Origin: an uncultured Acidobacteriota bacterium
GTDB taxonomy: Bacteria; Acidobacteriota; Thermoanaerobaculia; UBA5066
NCBI GenBank assembly: GCA_903845115.1
Contig: CAIMWE010000013.1
Span: forward strand, 1 to 64,000
Length of the DNA stretch: 64,000 bases
Direction: 5' to 3'
The translations under genes were made by a program, and so were the position numbers. Positions 41,459 through 49,954 of the stretch are shown piece by piece; the first letter of the stretch is position 1; each line of letters begins with the position of its first letter. A model generated the notes under the pieces. The model saw only the letters and a program-made list of their open reading frames with translations, did not search any database and was not told the origin of the DNA.

Positions 41459-42883
41459 GTCGCGCCTCGAGCGCTGCGCCTTGGGGATGAGGGGAAGGGC
41501 CTCCGGGAGATCGGCCACGGCGTAGACGAGGGCGGCCAGGGCCGCCGTCGCCCGGTCCAGCGACTTCCGGTCGACCTTGTCGAGGGTGTCGTTCGCGGTG
41601 TGGTGGTAGTCGAAGTAGGCCGACGAGTCCTGCGTCAGGCCGAAGAGCGGGATGCCGGACTTCAGGAGAGGCGAGACGTCCGCTCCGCCGGCCCCGCCGT
41701 TCCTGGCCTTCGCCGCGTGCAGCGGCTCGAGGAGCCGCACGATCTCCGCCACGGTCGCCGCGGCCGCCGGGCCCGCGTTCCAGGAGAAACCGAGGGGCGC
41801 CCCGCCGCCGCTGTCCGCCTCGAAGGCGGCCACGTGTCTCGGCATCTCGGCCTGGTGAGCCGCGGCGTAGGTCTGCCCGCCGGCCAGCCCGTTCTCCTCG
41901 TTCGCGTACAGGACCACCCGGACCGTCCTCTTCGGCCGCCTCGACGAGGCGCCGATCAGCCTCGCCGCCTCGATGGCGATGCCGCACCCGGCCGCGTCGT
42001 CGATCGCCCCCGTCCCGAGGTCCCACGAGTCGAGGTGGCCGGAGACGACGACGATCTCCTCCGGCCGCTCCCGACCCCGGACCTCGCCCACCACGTTGGC
42101 CGAGACGGCGTCCGGCCGGTCCCCGCAGGTGAGCCGGAACCGGACGCGGACGGGCTTTCCGCGCGCGACGAGACGGGCGAGGAGGTCCGCGTCCGGGACC
42201 GCCAGCGCCGCGGCGGGGATTCTCGGCAGGTCCTTCTCGTAGTCCATCGCCCCGGTGTGGGGGAGGCGGTTCGAGTCGGTCCCGACGGAGCGGATCAAGA
42301 CGCCGACCGCCCCCGCCGCCGCCGCCCGGGAGGCGCCGCGTCCCCGGATCGGCACCACGTCGCCGTATCCGTTCATGGTCTCCCCGCGCTCCATCTTCCG
42401 GTTGAAGAAGACGATCTTTCCGCGGCAGGCGTCGGGCGAGGCCTTCGCGAGCGCCGCGAGGGCCTCGAGCGACTCCACCGCGACCACCTCCGCCTCCAGG
42501 CCTTCCTCCGGCGTCGCGACGCTCCCGCCGAGGGCGGTCAGCACGAGCTGCTGGGGAAACGGCGAGACGATCTCCCCCGATTCGGTCCCCCGCTCCCACA
42601 CCTTCACGGGGACCGGCTCGAGGTGGACGTTCACGAAGCCGAGCGACTCCAGGAGGGCCTTGCCCCAGGGTCCGGCCGCCCGGTCCCCGGCCGACCCGGC
42701 CAGCCTCGGCCCCACCTCGTCGGTCAGCCGCTGCACCCACTCGAAGGCCCGGCTCTCCTGGAGCGCGCGGTCGCGCACCGCCTCCGCCCCCTGCCGGGTC
42801 TCCTGCGGAAGGAGCTCCGCGCCGAGGAGCGCGCGGGCAACGCACGGGAGGAGAAGGGCGAGCAGGGTCGTCGGACGTTTCAT
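41456..42883 (-). CDS. exported M28-family zinc aminopeptidase
   Basis: A 475-residue protein with a signal peptide ([17 protein letters not shown]). A PA-like insert ([27 protein letters not shown]) precedes the metal domain: [22 protein letters not shown] (His and Asp ligands), [10 protein letters not shown] (catalytic Glu and ligand), [10 protein letters not shown] and a late [14 protein letters not shown]. This is the usual M28 set for two zinc ions. ATG at 42883 has GAGG 8 bases and TACAAT about 20 bases upstream. Its TAA is formed at the edge of the palindromic repeat. Confidence 0.9.
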   Translation of the reverse strand: MKRPTTLLALLLPCVARALLGAELLPQETRQGAEAVRDRALQESRAFEWVQRLTDEVGPRLAGSAGDRAAGPWGKALLESLGFVNVHLEPVPVKVWERGTESGEIVSPFPQQLVLTALGGSVATPEEGLEAEVVAVESLEALAALAKASPDACRGKIVFFNRKMERGETMNGYGDVVPIRGRGASRAAAAGAVGVLIRSVGTDSNRLPHTGAMDYEKDLPRIPAAALAVPDADLLARLVARGKPVRVRFRLTCGDRPDAVSANVVGEVRGRERPEEIVVVSGHLDSWDLGTGAIDDAAGCGIAIEAARLIGASSRRPKRTVRVVLYANEENGLAGGQTYAAAHQAEMPRHVAAFEADSGGGAPLGFSWNAGPAAAATVAEIVRLLEPLHAAKARNGGAGGADVSPLLKSGIPLFGLTQDSSAYFDYHHTANDTLDKVDRKSLDRATAALAALVYAVADLPEALPLIPKAQRSRRD

Positions 42884-42981
42884 CGGGTCGGCCTCGGGCG
42901 CGGATTGTAGTGGCACCGCTCATCTTTCCCGGCACAATCGCGAGGGACGGTCCCTCCCTGCCGCGTCGAAAGGAGCCCCAG

Positions 42982-44694
42982 ATGAAGTTCCGGCTCTCCG
43001 CTCTCTTCCTGCTCGTCCTGGGCGGGTGTCTCTCCTCGCCCCCGCCGAGGCCCGCGGGAGAGGACCTCCTCCGCGGGATGACCCTCGAGGAGAAGGTCGG
43101 CCAGCTCTTCGTCGTCTCCGCGAACGGCGTCTACTACGCCGAGGACGCCCCCGGCTACAGGGCGCTCGAGAAGCAGGTCGCCCAGGATCACGTCGGCGGG
43201 GTGATCTATTTCCGGTCGTCGGTGCTCGAGGCGGCCTCCCTCGGGGCCCGCCTCCAGAAGGCCGCCCGGATCCCGCTCCTCGTCTCGGCCGACCTCGAGG
43301 CCGGAGCGGGGATGCGGTTTCCCGACCTCGTCTACGGTCCCTGGGCGATGGCGGTGGCGGCCACCGGCGATCCGTCCCTCGCGCGGCGCCGCGCCCTCAT
43401 CACGGCGCAGGAGTCCCGGGCCCTGGGGATCCACCAGGTCTTCGCGCCGGTCGCCGACGTGAACGTCGACCCGGACAACCCGGTCATCAACGTCCGGAGC
43501 TTCGGCGAGGACCCCGCCGACGTCTCGCGGTACGTCGGGGCGGCGGTGCAGGGCCTGCAGGAGGGGGGCGTCACCGCGACGATCAAGCACTTCCCCGGCC
43601 ACGGCGACACCCATACCGACTCGCACCTCTCGCTCCCGGTGGTCGCGGCCAGCGCGGAGCGGCTCGCGCGCGTGGAGCTGGTCCCGTTCCGGGCGGGGAT
43701 CGCCGCGGGCGCCCGGTCGGTGATGGTCGGCCACCTCTCGGTACCGGCGCTCGACGAGGCCCCGGCCACCCTCTCGAAGGCGGTCGTGACCGGCCTTCTC
43801 CGCGGGACACTGGGGTTCCAGGGCCTCGTCGTCACCGACGCCATGACGATGAAGGCTCTCTCGGGGCCCGCGCCCGAGCTGGCCGTCCGGGCGATCGAGG
43901 CGGGGAACGACATGGTGGTGATGTCGACGGACACCCCGGGCTCGATTGCGGCCGTCGTCGCCGCCGTCCGGGGCGGACGGATCGGGGAAGGACAGGTCGA
44001 CGCCTCGGTGCGGAGGATTCTCCGGGAGAAGGAGCGGCTCGGCCTCTTCCGCGAGACCGCGCCCCCGATCGACGCGCTCCCGCGGGTCGTCGGCACTCGC
44101 GCCCACGCCGCCGTCGAGGAGGAGATCGCCCGGCGCTCGCTCACGCTCGTCCGCGAGGAGTCCGGCGCGCTGCCGCTGGACCGGTCCAGGCCGCTGACCG
44201 TCGTGAGCATCCTGGACGAGGGGACGGCCACCCTCGAGGAGCCGCTCCTCTCCGAGCTCCGCAGGCGGCCAGGCCGGGAGCTCCTGACGGCCCGGGTGGA
44301 CCCCCGGGCCACGGCGTCCGAGATCGCGGACGCCGTGGCGGCGGCCGGAAAAGGCGAGGAGGTCCTCCTCGCGCTCTACGTCCGGGCCCGTTCCGGCTCC
44401 GGGACCGTGGCCGTCCCGCGGGCCGGCGCCGAGGCGATCCAGGGAATCCTCGCCGCGGCGAACGCCTCCGGCAGGAAGGTCGTCGCGGTCGCCTTCGGGA
44501 GCCCGTACCTCCTCCGCGACTTCCCCGCGCTCGGAACCTACCTCGCGGCCTGGGGCAGCCAGGAAGTGGTCCAGATCGCCGCCGCGGCCGCGCTCCTGGG
44601 CGAGCAGCCGATCGGCGGGCGGCTTCCCGTCACGATCCCGGGGGTGGCGGCCCGGGGCGCCGGACTCGACCGGGCGGCGGTCCCCCGCTCCTGA
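42982..44694 (+). CDS. nagZ: GH3 beta-N-acetylhexosaminidase, lipoprotein
   Basis: A 570-residue protein, longer than the cytoplasmic E. coli NagZ. The start ([12 protein letters not shown]) is a lipoprotein signal. The GH3 domain has [53 protein letters not shown] (Lys202 onward, with the His-containing loop typical of NagZ) and [11 protein letters not shown] with the nucleophile Asp. A C-terminal second domain follows. It releases N-acetylglucosamine from peptidoglycan fragments or chitin oligomers, here in the periplasm. ATG at 42982 has AAGGAG 6 bases upstream. Confidence 0.88.
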   Translation: MKFRLSALFLLVLGGCLSSPPPRPAGEDLLRGMTLEEKVGQLFVVSANGVYYAEDAPGYRALEKQVAQDHVGGVIYFRSSVLEAASLGARLQKAARIPLLVSADLEAGAGMRFPDLVYGPWAMAVAATGDPSLARRRALITAQESRALGIHQVFAPVADVNVDPDNPVINVRSFGEDPADVSRYVGAAVQGLQEGGVTATIKHFPGHGDTHTDSHLSLPVVAASAERLARVELVPFRAGIAAGARSVMVGHLSVPALDEAPATLSKAVVTGLLRGTLGFQGLVVTDAMTMKALSGPAPELAVRAIEAGNDMVVMSTDTPGSIAAVVAAVRGGRIGEGQVDASVRRILREKERLGLFRETAPPIDALPRVVGTRAHAAVEEEIARRSLTLVREESGALPLDRSRPLTVVSILDEGTATLEEPLLSELRRRPGRELLTARVDPRATASEIADAVAAAGKGEEVLLALYVRARSGSGTVAVPRAGAEAIQGILAAANASGRKVVAVAFGSPYLLRDFPALGTYLAAWGSQEVVQIAAAAALLGEQPIGGRLPVTIPGVAARGAGLDRAAVPRS

Positions 44695-44721
44695 CCGGGC
44701 GCCGTTTCGCGACCGGACCCC

Positions 44722-47319
44722 TCAGCGCGGCAGCAGGGTCCTCGGGTCGTTCGTCGTCCTGTCGATGACAGAGGCGTACGCCGCGAACGCCCCTCCGGAG
44801 GTCGCGGTCGAGAGGAGGAGCTGTGCGTTCTGGAGGTCGAACGCGTACCCCAGGTCTCGGACCACCTGCGTCACCTGCGTCATCCCGAGCGGCGGCAGCG
44901 AGTAGCTCCCCGCCCCGAGCAGCAGGCCCGTGCCCGACACCAGCTTCGCGTCCACGACCAGAGGCACCTCGGTCGCGTTGGTCAGGATCAGGTTCGTCCG
45001 GAAGCTCCCGTCCTCGCGGACCGCCACGATCGACCGGGGCGTCGACGGAGTCACGAACGAGCTCGCTCCCGACGCCGGAACGCTCTGGCCGAAGGTCCCC
45101 CCGGAGGGACCCGGCGTCGAGGTCTGGCCCAGGATGTTCAGGGAGGGGGAAGGCGAGCTGACGCTGATCGCCCCGTAGCCCGAGGAGACCCCGAAGGTCC
45201 GCCCGAGGACGTCCGTGTAGGTCGCGGCCGTCCCCGCCCCCAGGGAGATCGTCTGGACCACGCCCCCGCGCCCGTCGGTGTCGTGGCCGAGGAACTTCAG
45301 CGTCACGTTCGCGGTCCCGGCGCTCCGGTTGGCCACCGTCAGGTCCGTCGTGTAGAAGGCGCCCCCCTGGCCGCTCGCCCGCGCGCTCGACGGCAGGATC
45401 CAGGGGCCCGTCTCGCCGATCGAGGCGGGGAGGAGCGTCCGGGGATCGTTGGTCGTCCGGTCGATCACCGAAGCGTACGCGGCGAAGGCGCCGCCCACGG
45501 TGGGTGTCGAGAGCAACAGCTGGGCCCCCGGGACGTCGGAGGCGACCCCGAGGTCCCGGACAACCTGGGTGACCTGGGTCATGCCGAGCGGCGGAAGGGC
45601 GTAGCTCCCGGAAGCCAGCTGCGTGCCGTCGGGGGCGATCAGCGCGACGGCCACCGACAGCGCCGAGTCGGTCGCGTTGGCCAGGATCAGGTTCGTCCGG
45701 AAGAGCGAATCCTCCCGGACCGCCGCGATGGAGCGGGGGCTCGCCTGGGTGACGAGGTCGGTGCTGGACATCGCCGGCACGCTCTGCCCGAACGTCCCGC
45801 CGGACGGCCCGGGCGTCGACGTCTGGCCCAGGATGTTCAGGGAGCTCGCCGTCGAGGAGATCCGGATCGCGCCGTACCCGCTCAAGACGCCGAAGAGGTT
45901 CCCGAGGACGTCCCCGAGCGCGATCGCCTGCCCGGCCAGGATGGTCCTCGTCTGCACGATGCCGCTCCGGCCGTCCACGTCGTGGCCGAGGAACTTGAAC
46001 GTGGCGGTGGCGTCGGAAGTCGTCCGGTTCGCCACCGTCAGGTCCGTCGTGTAGAACGCCCCGCCCTGCCCGGCGGCCCTGGCGCTGGAGGGGAGGATCC
46101 AGGAGTTGACCGCCGTCGGCGTGGCTCCCCACCCCATGTCGAGCATCGCCTCGCGGGTCACCAGCATGGCCATGCCCGCCCTGTAGGTCGGTTCCATCAG
46201 CTCGTCCGGAAAGAGGGACTTGTCCCAGTGCGAGACGGACGAGCCCCCCTGGTAGGGATCCGGCGCATACATCATCACGCCGCCGCCCGCCCCGATGCCG
46301 TTCACGAGGACGCTCGGGGCCTTCGCCATCACCTGGGCGCCCTTCCAGAGGAGGTTGGTGCTGTTGGTCGAGGAGGCGAGGCGCTCCGCATCGGTCATCA
46401 CGGGCCACGCCTTGCCCGCGGCCGCGTCGAACAGGTTCACCATGAAGGCGTCGTCGTATCCCTTCTGCTTGGCGCCAGTCGTGCCGTTCACGAAGGACTG
46501 GAAACCGAGCCCGTGGCCCAGCTCGTGGTGCACGACGCTCGCGAGGTCGATCGTCTGCCTCGAGCCGCCTCCGTCCAGGCCGTAGTACCAGGGGTTCGGG
46601 AACCCGCACGACCCGTCGTCGATCGCCGAGTTGAATCGCGCCACGATGTCCTCGGTGCCGGGGCTGGCGGCGTAGCCCATGAGCTTGCTGGCGAGGGCGC
46701 TCGGGTACCAGGTGCCGGCGCGGGGAAAGGACGGATCGTCGCGCCAGATCTGGAGGGCCGAGGCCGAGCCGAGGATTGCCGTCGTCGAGCTGCACGTGAG
46801 GGGCTCGAACGTGGACCTGACCGTGATCTTCACGCCGCTCGTCAGCTCGGGCGCCCAGAGCGACGCCGCGTACTGGAAGGCCTGGAGGCGCTGGGCGCCC
46901 AGCGTGGTCCCGGTGTTCCCGCCGACGGGCGCTACGGGCGTCGGGTCGTTGAAGCCGACCCCCGCCGCATTCGCGTTGACGATCTCGATCGTCAGCCCGT
47001 TTGGCGCCGTGACGATCACCGACGAGGTCTCGACCGGGACGGGGGCCGCAGAGCTGGTCTGCTGCGCGGCCGACCTGGCCCCTGCACCCTGGACACATCG
47101 CACCGAGACGCTCCCGTCCGGTTGCACGGTGGCCACCGGCACCATGTCGAACGAGCCGTCGTTGGCGAGGGCCTGCCGCCCCCCCTGGGAGGCACTCCCC
47201 CCTTCCGCCCCGGAGGGCGCCGCCCCGGCCTGGAGCGCGAGGGCGAGCAGGAATGCGGCGGCCGCGACGGTGGCGGCCGGCTGCTTCGAGGCGTCACGGG
47301 AGGGCTGGCGCTGGTCCAT
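44722..47319 (-). CDS. secreted HExxH metalloprotease with two C-terminal tandem modules
   Basis: An 865-residue protein. A signal peptide (VAAAAFLLALALQAGAA) and propeptide precede a protease domain with TIDLASVVHHELGHGLGFQS; the zinc motif is HELGH, and the eleventh position is Ser rather than the metzincin His. PDELMEPTYRAGMAML lies where such proteases keep a conserved M/E-P turn. Two near-identical modules end the protein (residues 406-638 and 639-865), each starting WILPSSARAxGQGGAFYTTD and ending VIDRTTNDPRTLLP. ATG at 47319 has GGAGAGG 4 bases upstream. It probably degrades extracellular protein while the modules bind surface or substrate. Confidence 0.8.
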   Translation of the reverse strand: MDQRQPSRDASKQPAATVAAAAFLLALALQAGAAPSGAEGGSASQGGRQALANDGSFDMVPVATVQPDGSVSVRCVQGAGARSAAQQTSSAAPVPVETSSVIVTAPNGLTIEIVNANAAGVGFNDPTPVAPVGGNTGTTLGAQRLQAFQYAASLWAPELTSGVKITVRSTFEPLTCSSTTAILGSASALQIWRDDPSFPRAGTWYPSALASKLMGYAASPGTEDIVARFNSAIDDGSCGFPNPWYYGLDGGGSRQTIDLASVVHHELGHGLGFQSFVNGTTGAKQKGYDDAFMVNLFDAAAGKAWPVMTDAERLASSTNSTNLLWKGAQVMAKAPSVLVNGIGAGGGVMMYAPDPYQGGSSVSHWDKSLFPDELMEPTYRAGMAMLVTREAMLDMGWGATPTAVNSWILPSSARAAGQGGAFYTTDLTVANRTTSDATATFKFLGHDVDGRSGIVQTRTILAGQAIALGDVLGNLFGVLSGYGAIRISSTASSLNILGQTSTPGPSGGTFGQSVPAMSSTDLVTQASPRSIAAVREDSLFRTNLILANATDSALSVAVALIAPDGTQLASGSYALPPLGMTQVTQVVRDLGVASDVPGAQLLLSTPTVGGAFAAYASVIDRTTNDPRTLLPASIGETGPWILPSSARASGQGGAFYTTDLTVANRSAGTANVTLKFLGHDTDGRGGVVQTISLGAGTAATYTDVLGRTFGVSSGYGAISVSSPSPSLNILGQTSTPGPSGGTFGQSVPASGASSFVTPSTPRSIVAVREDGSFRTNLILTNATEVPLVVDAKLVSGTGLLLGAGSYSLPPLGMTQVTQVVRDLGYAFDLQNAQLLLSTATSGGAFAAYASVIDRTTNDPRTLLPR
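44725..46104 (-). repeat. tandem intragenic duplication encoding the protease modules
   Basis: Two in-frame copies, 45406-46104 and 44725-45405, with stretches such as TSTPGPSGGTFGQSVP and LPPLGMTQVTQVVRDLG identical at protein level. A third, diverged relative is in the secreted protein at 23069-23995. Confidence 0.85.
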
Positions 47320-47353
47320 CTTTCCTCTCCTTGGCACGGGGCTTCCCCCCCGC

Positions 47354-47359
47354 TATCCT
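47354..47359 (+). promoter_or_regulatory. TATCCT hexamer before the small zinc-ribbon gene
   Basis: TATCCT, then 10 bases, then ATG 47370; no Shine-Dalgarno. A weak -10 candidate. Confidence 0.3.
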
Positions 47360-47369
47360 ACCGAACGAC

Positions 47370-47591
47370 ATGAACGGCCATCGCCAGACGTTCTCCTGCC
47401 CGTCGTGCAAGATGAAGTTCACCTACTGGGTCGCCGACGGGAACTCCCAGCCGAAGGTCAAGTGCGCCTTCTGCGCCAAGGAGTCCTTCCCGAACGGCGA
47501 GCCGCCTACCGCCGCGGTGGCGCCCGCCGCGCCTCCCCCGGCCGCGGCCGCTCCGGCGCCTCCGGCCGCTCCCAAGGCCCCCGCGCCCTGA
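47370..47591 (+). CDS. small zinc-ribbon protein with Ala/Pro tail
   Basis: A 73-residue protein. Residues 9-35 have CPSC ... CAFC, a two-knuckle zinc ribbon like the MJ0042-type finger (FSCPSCKMKFTYWVADGN). The last 30 residues are almost only Ala and Pro. Such short proteins often precede a longer zinc-ribbon membrane family, but here the frame stops cleanly before feoB, convergent with 19 bases between stops. Coding potential is supported by frame and motif; function unknown. Confidence 0.6.
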   Translation: MNGHRQTFSCPSCKMKFTYWVADGNSQPKVKCAFCAKESFPNGEPPTAAVAPAAPPPAAAAPAPPAAPKAPAP

Positions 47592-47610
47592 CACCGAGCT
47601 CCCCGGCGGA

Positions 47611-49548
47611 TCAACCCAGCCAGAACGTCACGAGCCGGTTCGCGGCGAAGGCGCCGACCCAGGCCAGCGTCCCCATGTACGTGAACTGGAGGACGGGCCA
47701 CTTCCACCCGCCCGTCTCCCGCCGCACGACGGCGATCGTCGACATGCACTGCATCGCGAACGCGAAGAAGACGAGGAGGGCCACCGCCCCGCCGGGAGTC
47801 AGCTCGTGGCGGAGCGCCTCCTGCAGGTCGACCGACTCCTCCTTGCTCTCGATTCCGTAGAGCGTCCCGAGCGTCCCGACGATCACCTCGCGGGCCGCCA
47901 GGGAAGAGATCAGCCCGACCCCGATCTTCCAGTTGAAGCCGAGCGGCGCGATGGTCGGCTCCACCGCCCGGCCGATCGTCCCCACCACGCTCTCCGCGAT
48001 CTTCGGCATCTCGCCGCCCCGGAGCGGGACGTGGGCGAGGACCCAGAGGCCGACGGAGACGCCGAGGATCACCGTGCCGGCGCGGCGCAGGAAGACCTTG
48101 GCCCGGTCGACGAGGCGGAGGCCGGTCTGCCGGAGGGTGGGCCAGCGGTAGGGCGGCATCTCCATGACGAACGGCGCGCGGTCGCTCCTCAGGACCGACG
48201 ACTTCAGCGCACGGGCCGTGCCGAACGCGGCGACGAAGCCGAGGAGGTAGAGGCCCAGCATCGCGGCCGCGCGGGTGCCGAGAAACGGGCCGGCGATCGG
48301 GCTCTCCGGGATGAACGCCGCGATGATGAGCGTGTAGACGGGGAGGCGCGCCGAGCAGGTCATGAACGGCGCGATCAGGATCGTGGCGATCCGGTCGCGG
48401 CGGTTCTCGATCGTCCGGGTGGCCATGACGGCCGGCACCGCGCAGGCATAGGCCGAGAGGAGCGGGATGAACGACTTCCCCTGCAGGCCCACCTTCGCCA
48501 TCGTCCGGTCGGCGATCAGTGCGGCCCGGGCGAGGTAGCCCGAATCCTCGAGGATTCCCAGGAACAGGAAGAGCAGGAGGATCTGCGGGAGGAAGACGAG
48601 GACCGACCCGACGCCGCTCCAGACCCCTTCCGTCATCAGGCTCCGGAAGACCCCGGAGGGGAGCGCGCCGAGCAGGAGCCGCCCCGACCAGGCGACGAGA
48701 GCGGTGACGCCGTCCATCAGGGGGCGCGCCGCCGTGAAGATGGTCTGGAAGACGAGGACCACGACGCCGACGAAGACGAGCGGCCCGGCGACCGGGTGGA
48801 GGAAGAGGCCGTCGAGCCGGCGGGTCCAGATCGGCGGCGCCGGGGCCAGGTAGCCTGCCTCCTCGCCTAGCCGGGCCGCCCACGCCCGGCAGGCCGGGAG
48901 GTTCGCGGAGGAAGGCAGCTCGATCGGGACCGGGACGCCGACCGCGCCGGAGAGGAACCGCCGGACCGTCTCGAGCCCCTCGCCGGTCGCGGCCGAGATC
49001 AGCGTCACCGGGGCGCCGAGCTGCTGGGCCAGGGAGGCCACGTCGACGTCGCCGCCCCGCTTCCGGAGGTCGTCGGCCATGTTCAGGACCACGAGGGTCG
49101 GCAGGCCCAGGGCCAGGACTGGCGCTGCGAGCGTCAGGTGCCGGGAGAGGTTCGTCGAGTCGAGGAGGAGGAGGACCGCCTGGGGCTTCGGCAACCCCGG
49201 AAGCTCGCCGCGGAGGGCATCGCGGGTCACCCGCTCGTCCTCGGAGCGGGGGCTGAGGCCGTAGACGCCCGGCAGGTCGACGATCAGCGCCTCGGCGCCG
49301 CTCTCCAGCCGCGCCGTGCCCGTCCGGTGGTCGACCGTGACGCCAGGGTAGTTCGCCACCTTCTGGCGCAGGCCGGTCAGCCGGTTGAAGAGGGTCGACT
49401 TCCCGCAGTTGGGCGGACCCACCAGGGCCACGACCCTGGGGAACGGGTGGCCCGCCGTCGGGAGGTGGACCGGGTGAGCGGCGAGGGCGCAGCCGTCGCA
49501 TCCGGCGTGAACGGCCTCCGGCGGCGGCGCCGTCCCGGGGAGGCTCAC
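47611..49548 (-). CDS. feoB: ferrous iron transporter FeoB
   Basis: A 645-residue membrane protein. The N-terminal G domain has G1 GPPNCGKST, G3 DLPGVYGLSP and G4 NMAD; the helical spacer and membrane Gate regions follow (LEDSGYLARAALIADRTM, FMTCSARLPVYTLII, AAREVIVGTLGTLYG), all FeoB marks. The C-terminal Cys-rich FeoC-like tail of some FeoBs is absent, and it is shorter than the 770-residue E. coli form. GTG at 49548 overlaps the feoA stop (GTGA). It imports Fe(II). Confidence 0.95.
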   Translation of the reverse strand: MSLPGTAPPPEAVHAGCDGCALAAHPVHLPTAGHPFPRVVALVGPPNCGKSTLFNRLTGLRQKVANYPGVTVDHRTGTARLESGAEALIVDLPGVYGLSPRSEDERVTRDALRGELPGLPKPQAVLLLLDSTNLSRHLTLAAPVLALGLPTLVVLNMADDLRKRGGDVDVASLAQQLGAPVTLISAATGEGLETVRRFLSGAVGVPVPIELPSSANLPACRAWAARLGEEAGYLAPAPPIWTRRLDGLFLHPVAGPLVFVGVVVLVFQTIFTAARPLMDGVTALVAWSGRLLLGALPSGVFRSLMTEGVWSGVGSVLVFLPQILLLFLFLGILEDSGYLARAALIADRTMAKVGLQGKSFIPLLSAYACAVPAVMATRTIENRRDRIATILIAPFMTCSARLPVYTLIIAAFIPESPIAGPFLGTRAAAMLGLYLLGFVAAFGTARALKSSVLRSDRAPFVMEMPPYRWPTLRQTGLRLVDRAKVFLRRAGTVILGVSVGLWVLAHVPLRGGEMPKIAESVVGTIGRAVEPTIAPLGFNWKIGVGLISSLAAREVIVGTLGTLYGIESKEESVDLQEALRHELTPGGAVALLVFFAFAMQCMSTIAVVRRETGGWKWPVLQFTYMGTLAWVGAFAANRLVTFWLG

Positions 49549-49859
49549 GCGGTTTCCCGGGGAGCGGGATCGGCCGCGAGCCGGAGGATGAGGTGCGCGG
49601 CCGTCTCGCGGCGAAGGGCGACCTCCGAGCCGTCCACCCGGTAGACCCTGGGACCCCCGCCCGGAGCCCGGTGGGACCCCACGATGCGGCTCCCCGGCAG
49701 GAACCCCAGCTCCATCAGGCGGTGAGCCACGTCATCGGGAAGGTCGATCCGGTCGAGCGTCCCTTCCTCCCCCTGGCTCAGGTCGGCGACCGAGAGGAGC
49801 GCGGCGGCCGGCCGGCGTCCCTTTCGCCCCCTTGTCCTGAGACCAAGTCGCATGTTCAC
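49545..49859 (-). CDS. feoA: FeoA-domain protein
   Basis: A 104-residue SH3-like protein: LSVADLSQGEEGTLDRIDL, RLMELGFLPGSRIVGSHRAPGGGPRVYRVDGSEVALRR matches FeoA throughout, including the ELGxxPG turn. It is an accessory of FeoB. The GTG at 49859 stands 6 bases after a good -10, so the mRNA may be leaderless; ATG at 49853 is an alternative. The basic N-terminal extension (RLGLRTRGRKGRR) is longer than in E. coli FeoA. Confidence 0.9.
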   Translation of the reverse strand: MNMRLGLRTRGRKGRRPAAALLSVADLSQGEEGTLDRIDLPDDVAHRLMELGFLPGSRIVGSHRAPGGGPRVYRVDGSEVALRRETAAHLILRLAADPAPRETA

Positions 49860-49865
49860 GTCGCA

Positions 49866-49894
49866 AGTATCGAGACCGCGGCGCTTCGTGTCAA
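49866..49894 (-). promoter_or_regulatory. sigma-70 type promoter of feoAB
   Basis: Minus strand TTGACA (49894-49889), 17-bp spacer, GATACT (49871-49866), then 6 bases and GTG 49859. It is the best complete -35/-10 pair in the window and predicts transcription starting at the start codon. Confidence 0.75.
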
Positions 49895-49912
49895 GGGAGC
49901 CGGATGATCCAT

Positions 49913-49926
49913 ATGACGGCCGTCAT
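49913..49926. promoter_or_regulatory. 14-bp perfect palindrome between feoA and the antiporter
   Basis: ATGACGGCCGTCAT, 18 bp above the feoA -35 and across the expected -35 of the divergent antiporter gene. An operator for an unknown regulator; it does not resemble the Fur box. Confidence 0.45.
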
Positions 49927-49942
49927 CTCCGCGGCTCCAGCC

Positions 49943-49948
49943 TAAACT
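49943..49948 (+). promoter_or_regulatory. TAAACT -10 hexamer, 6 bases before the antiporter start
   Basis: TAAACT, then CCTTCC, then ATG 49955. Leaderless arrangement, no Shine-Dalgarno. Confidence 0.45.
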
Positions 49949-49954
49949 CCTTCC

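Noticed and set aside
44722-47319. Metzincin (HExxHxxGxxH) assignment for the secreted protease
   Set aside because: The third His position is Ser (HELGHGLGFQS), so only a general HExxH protease is claimed.
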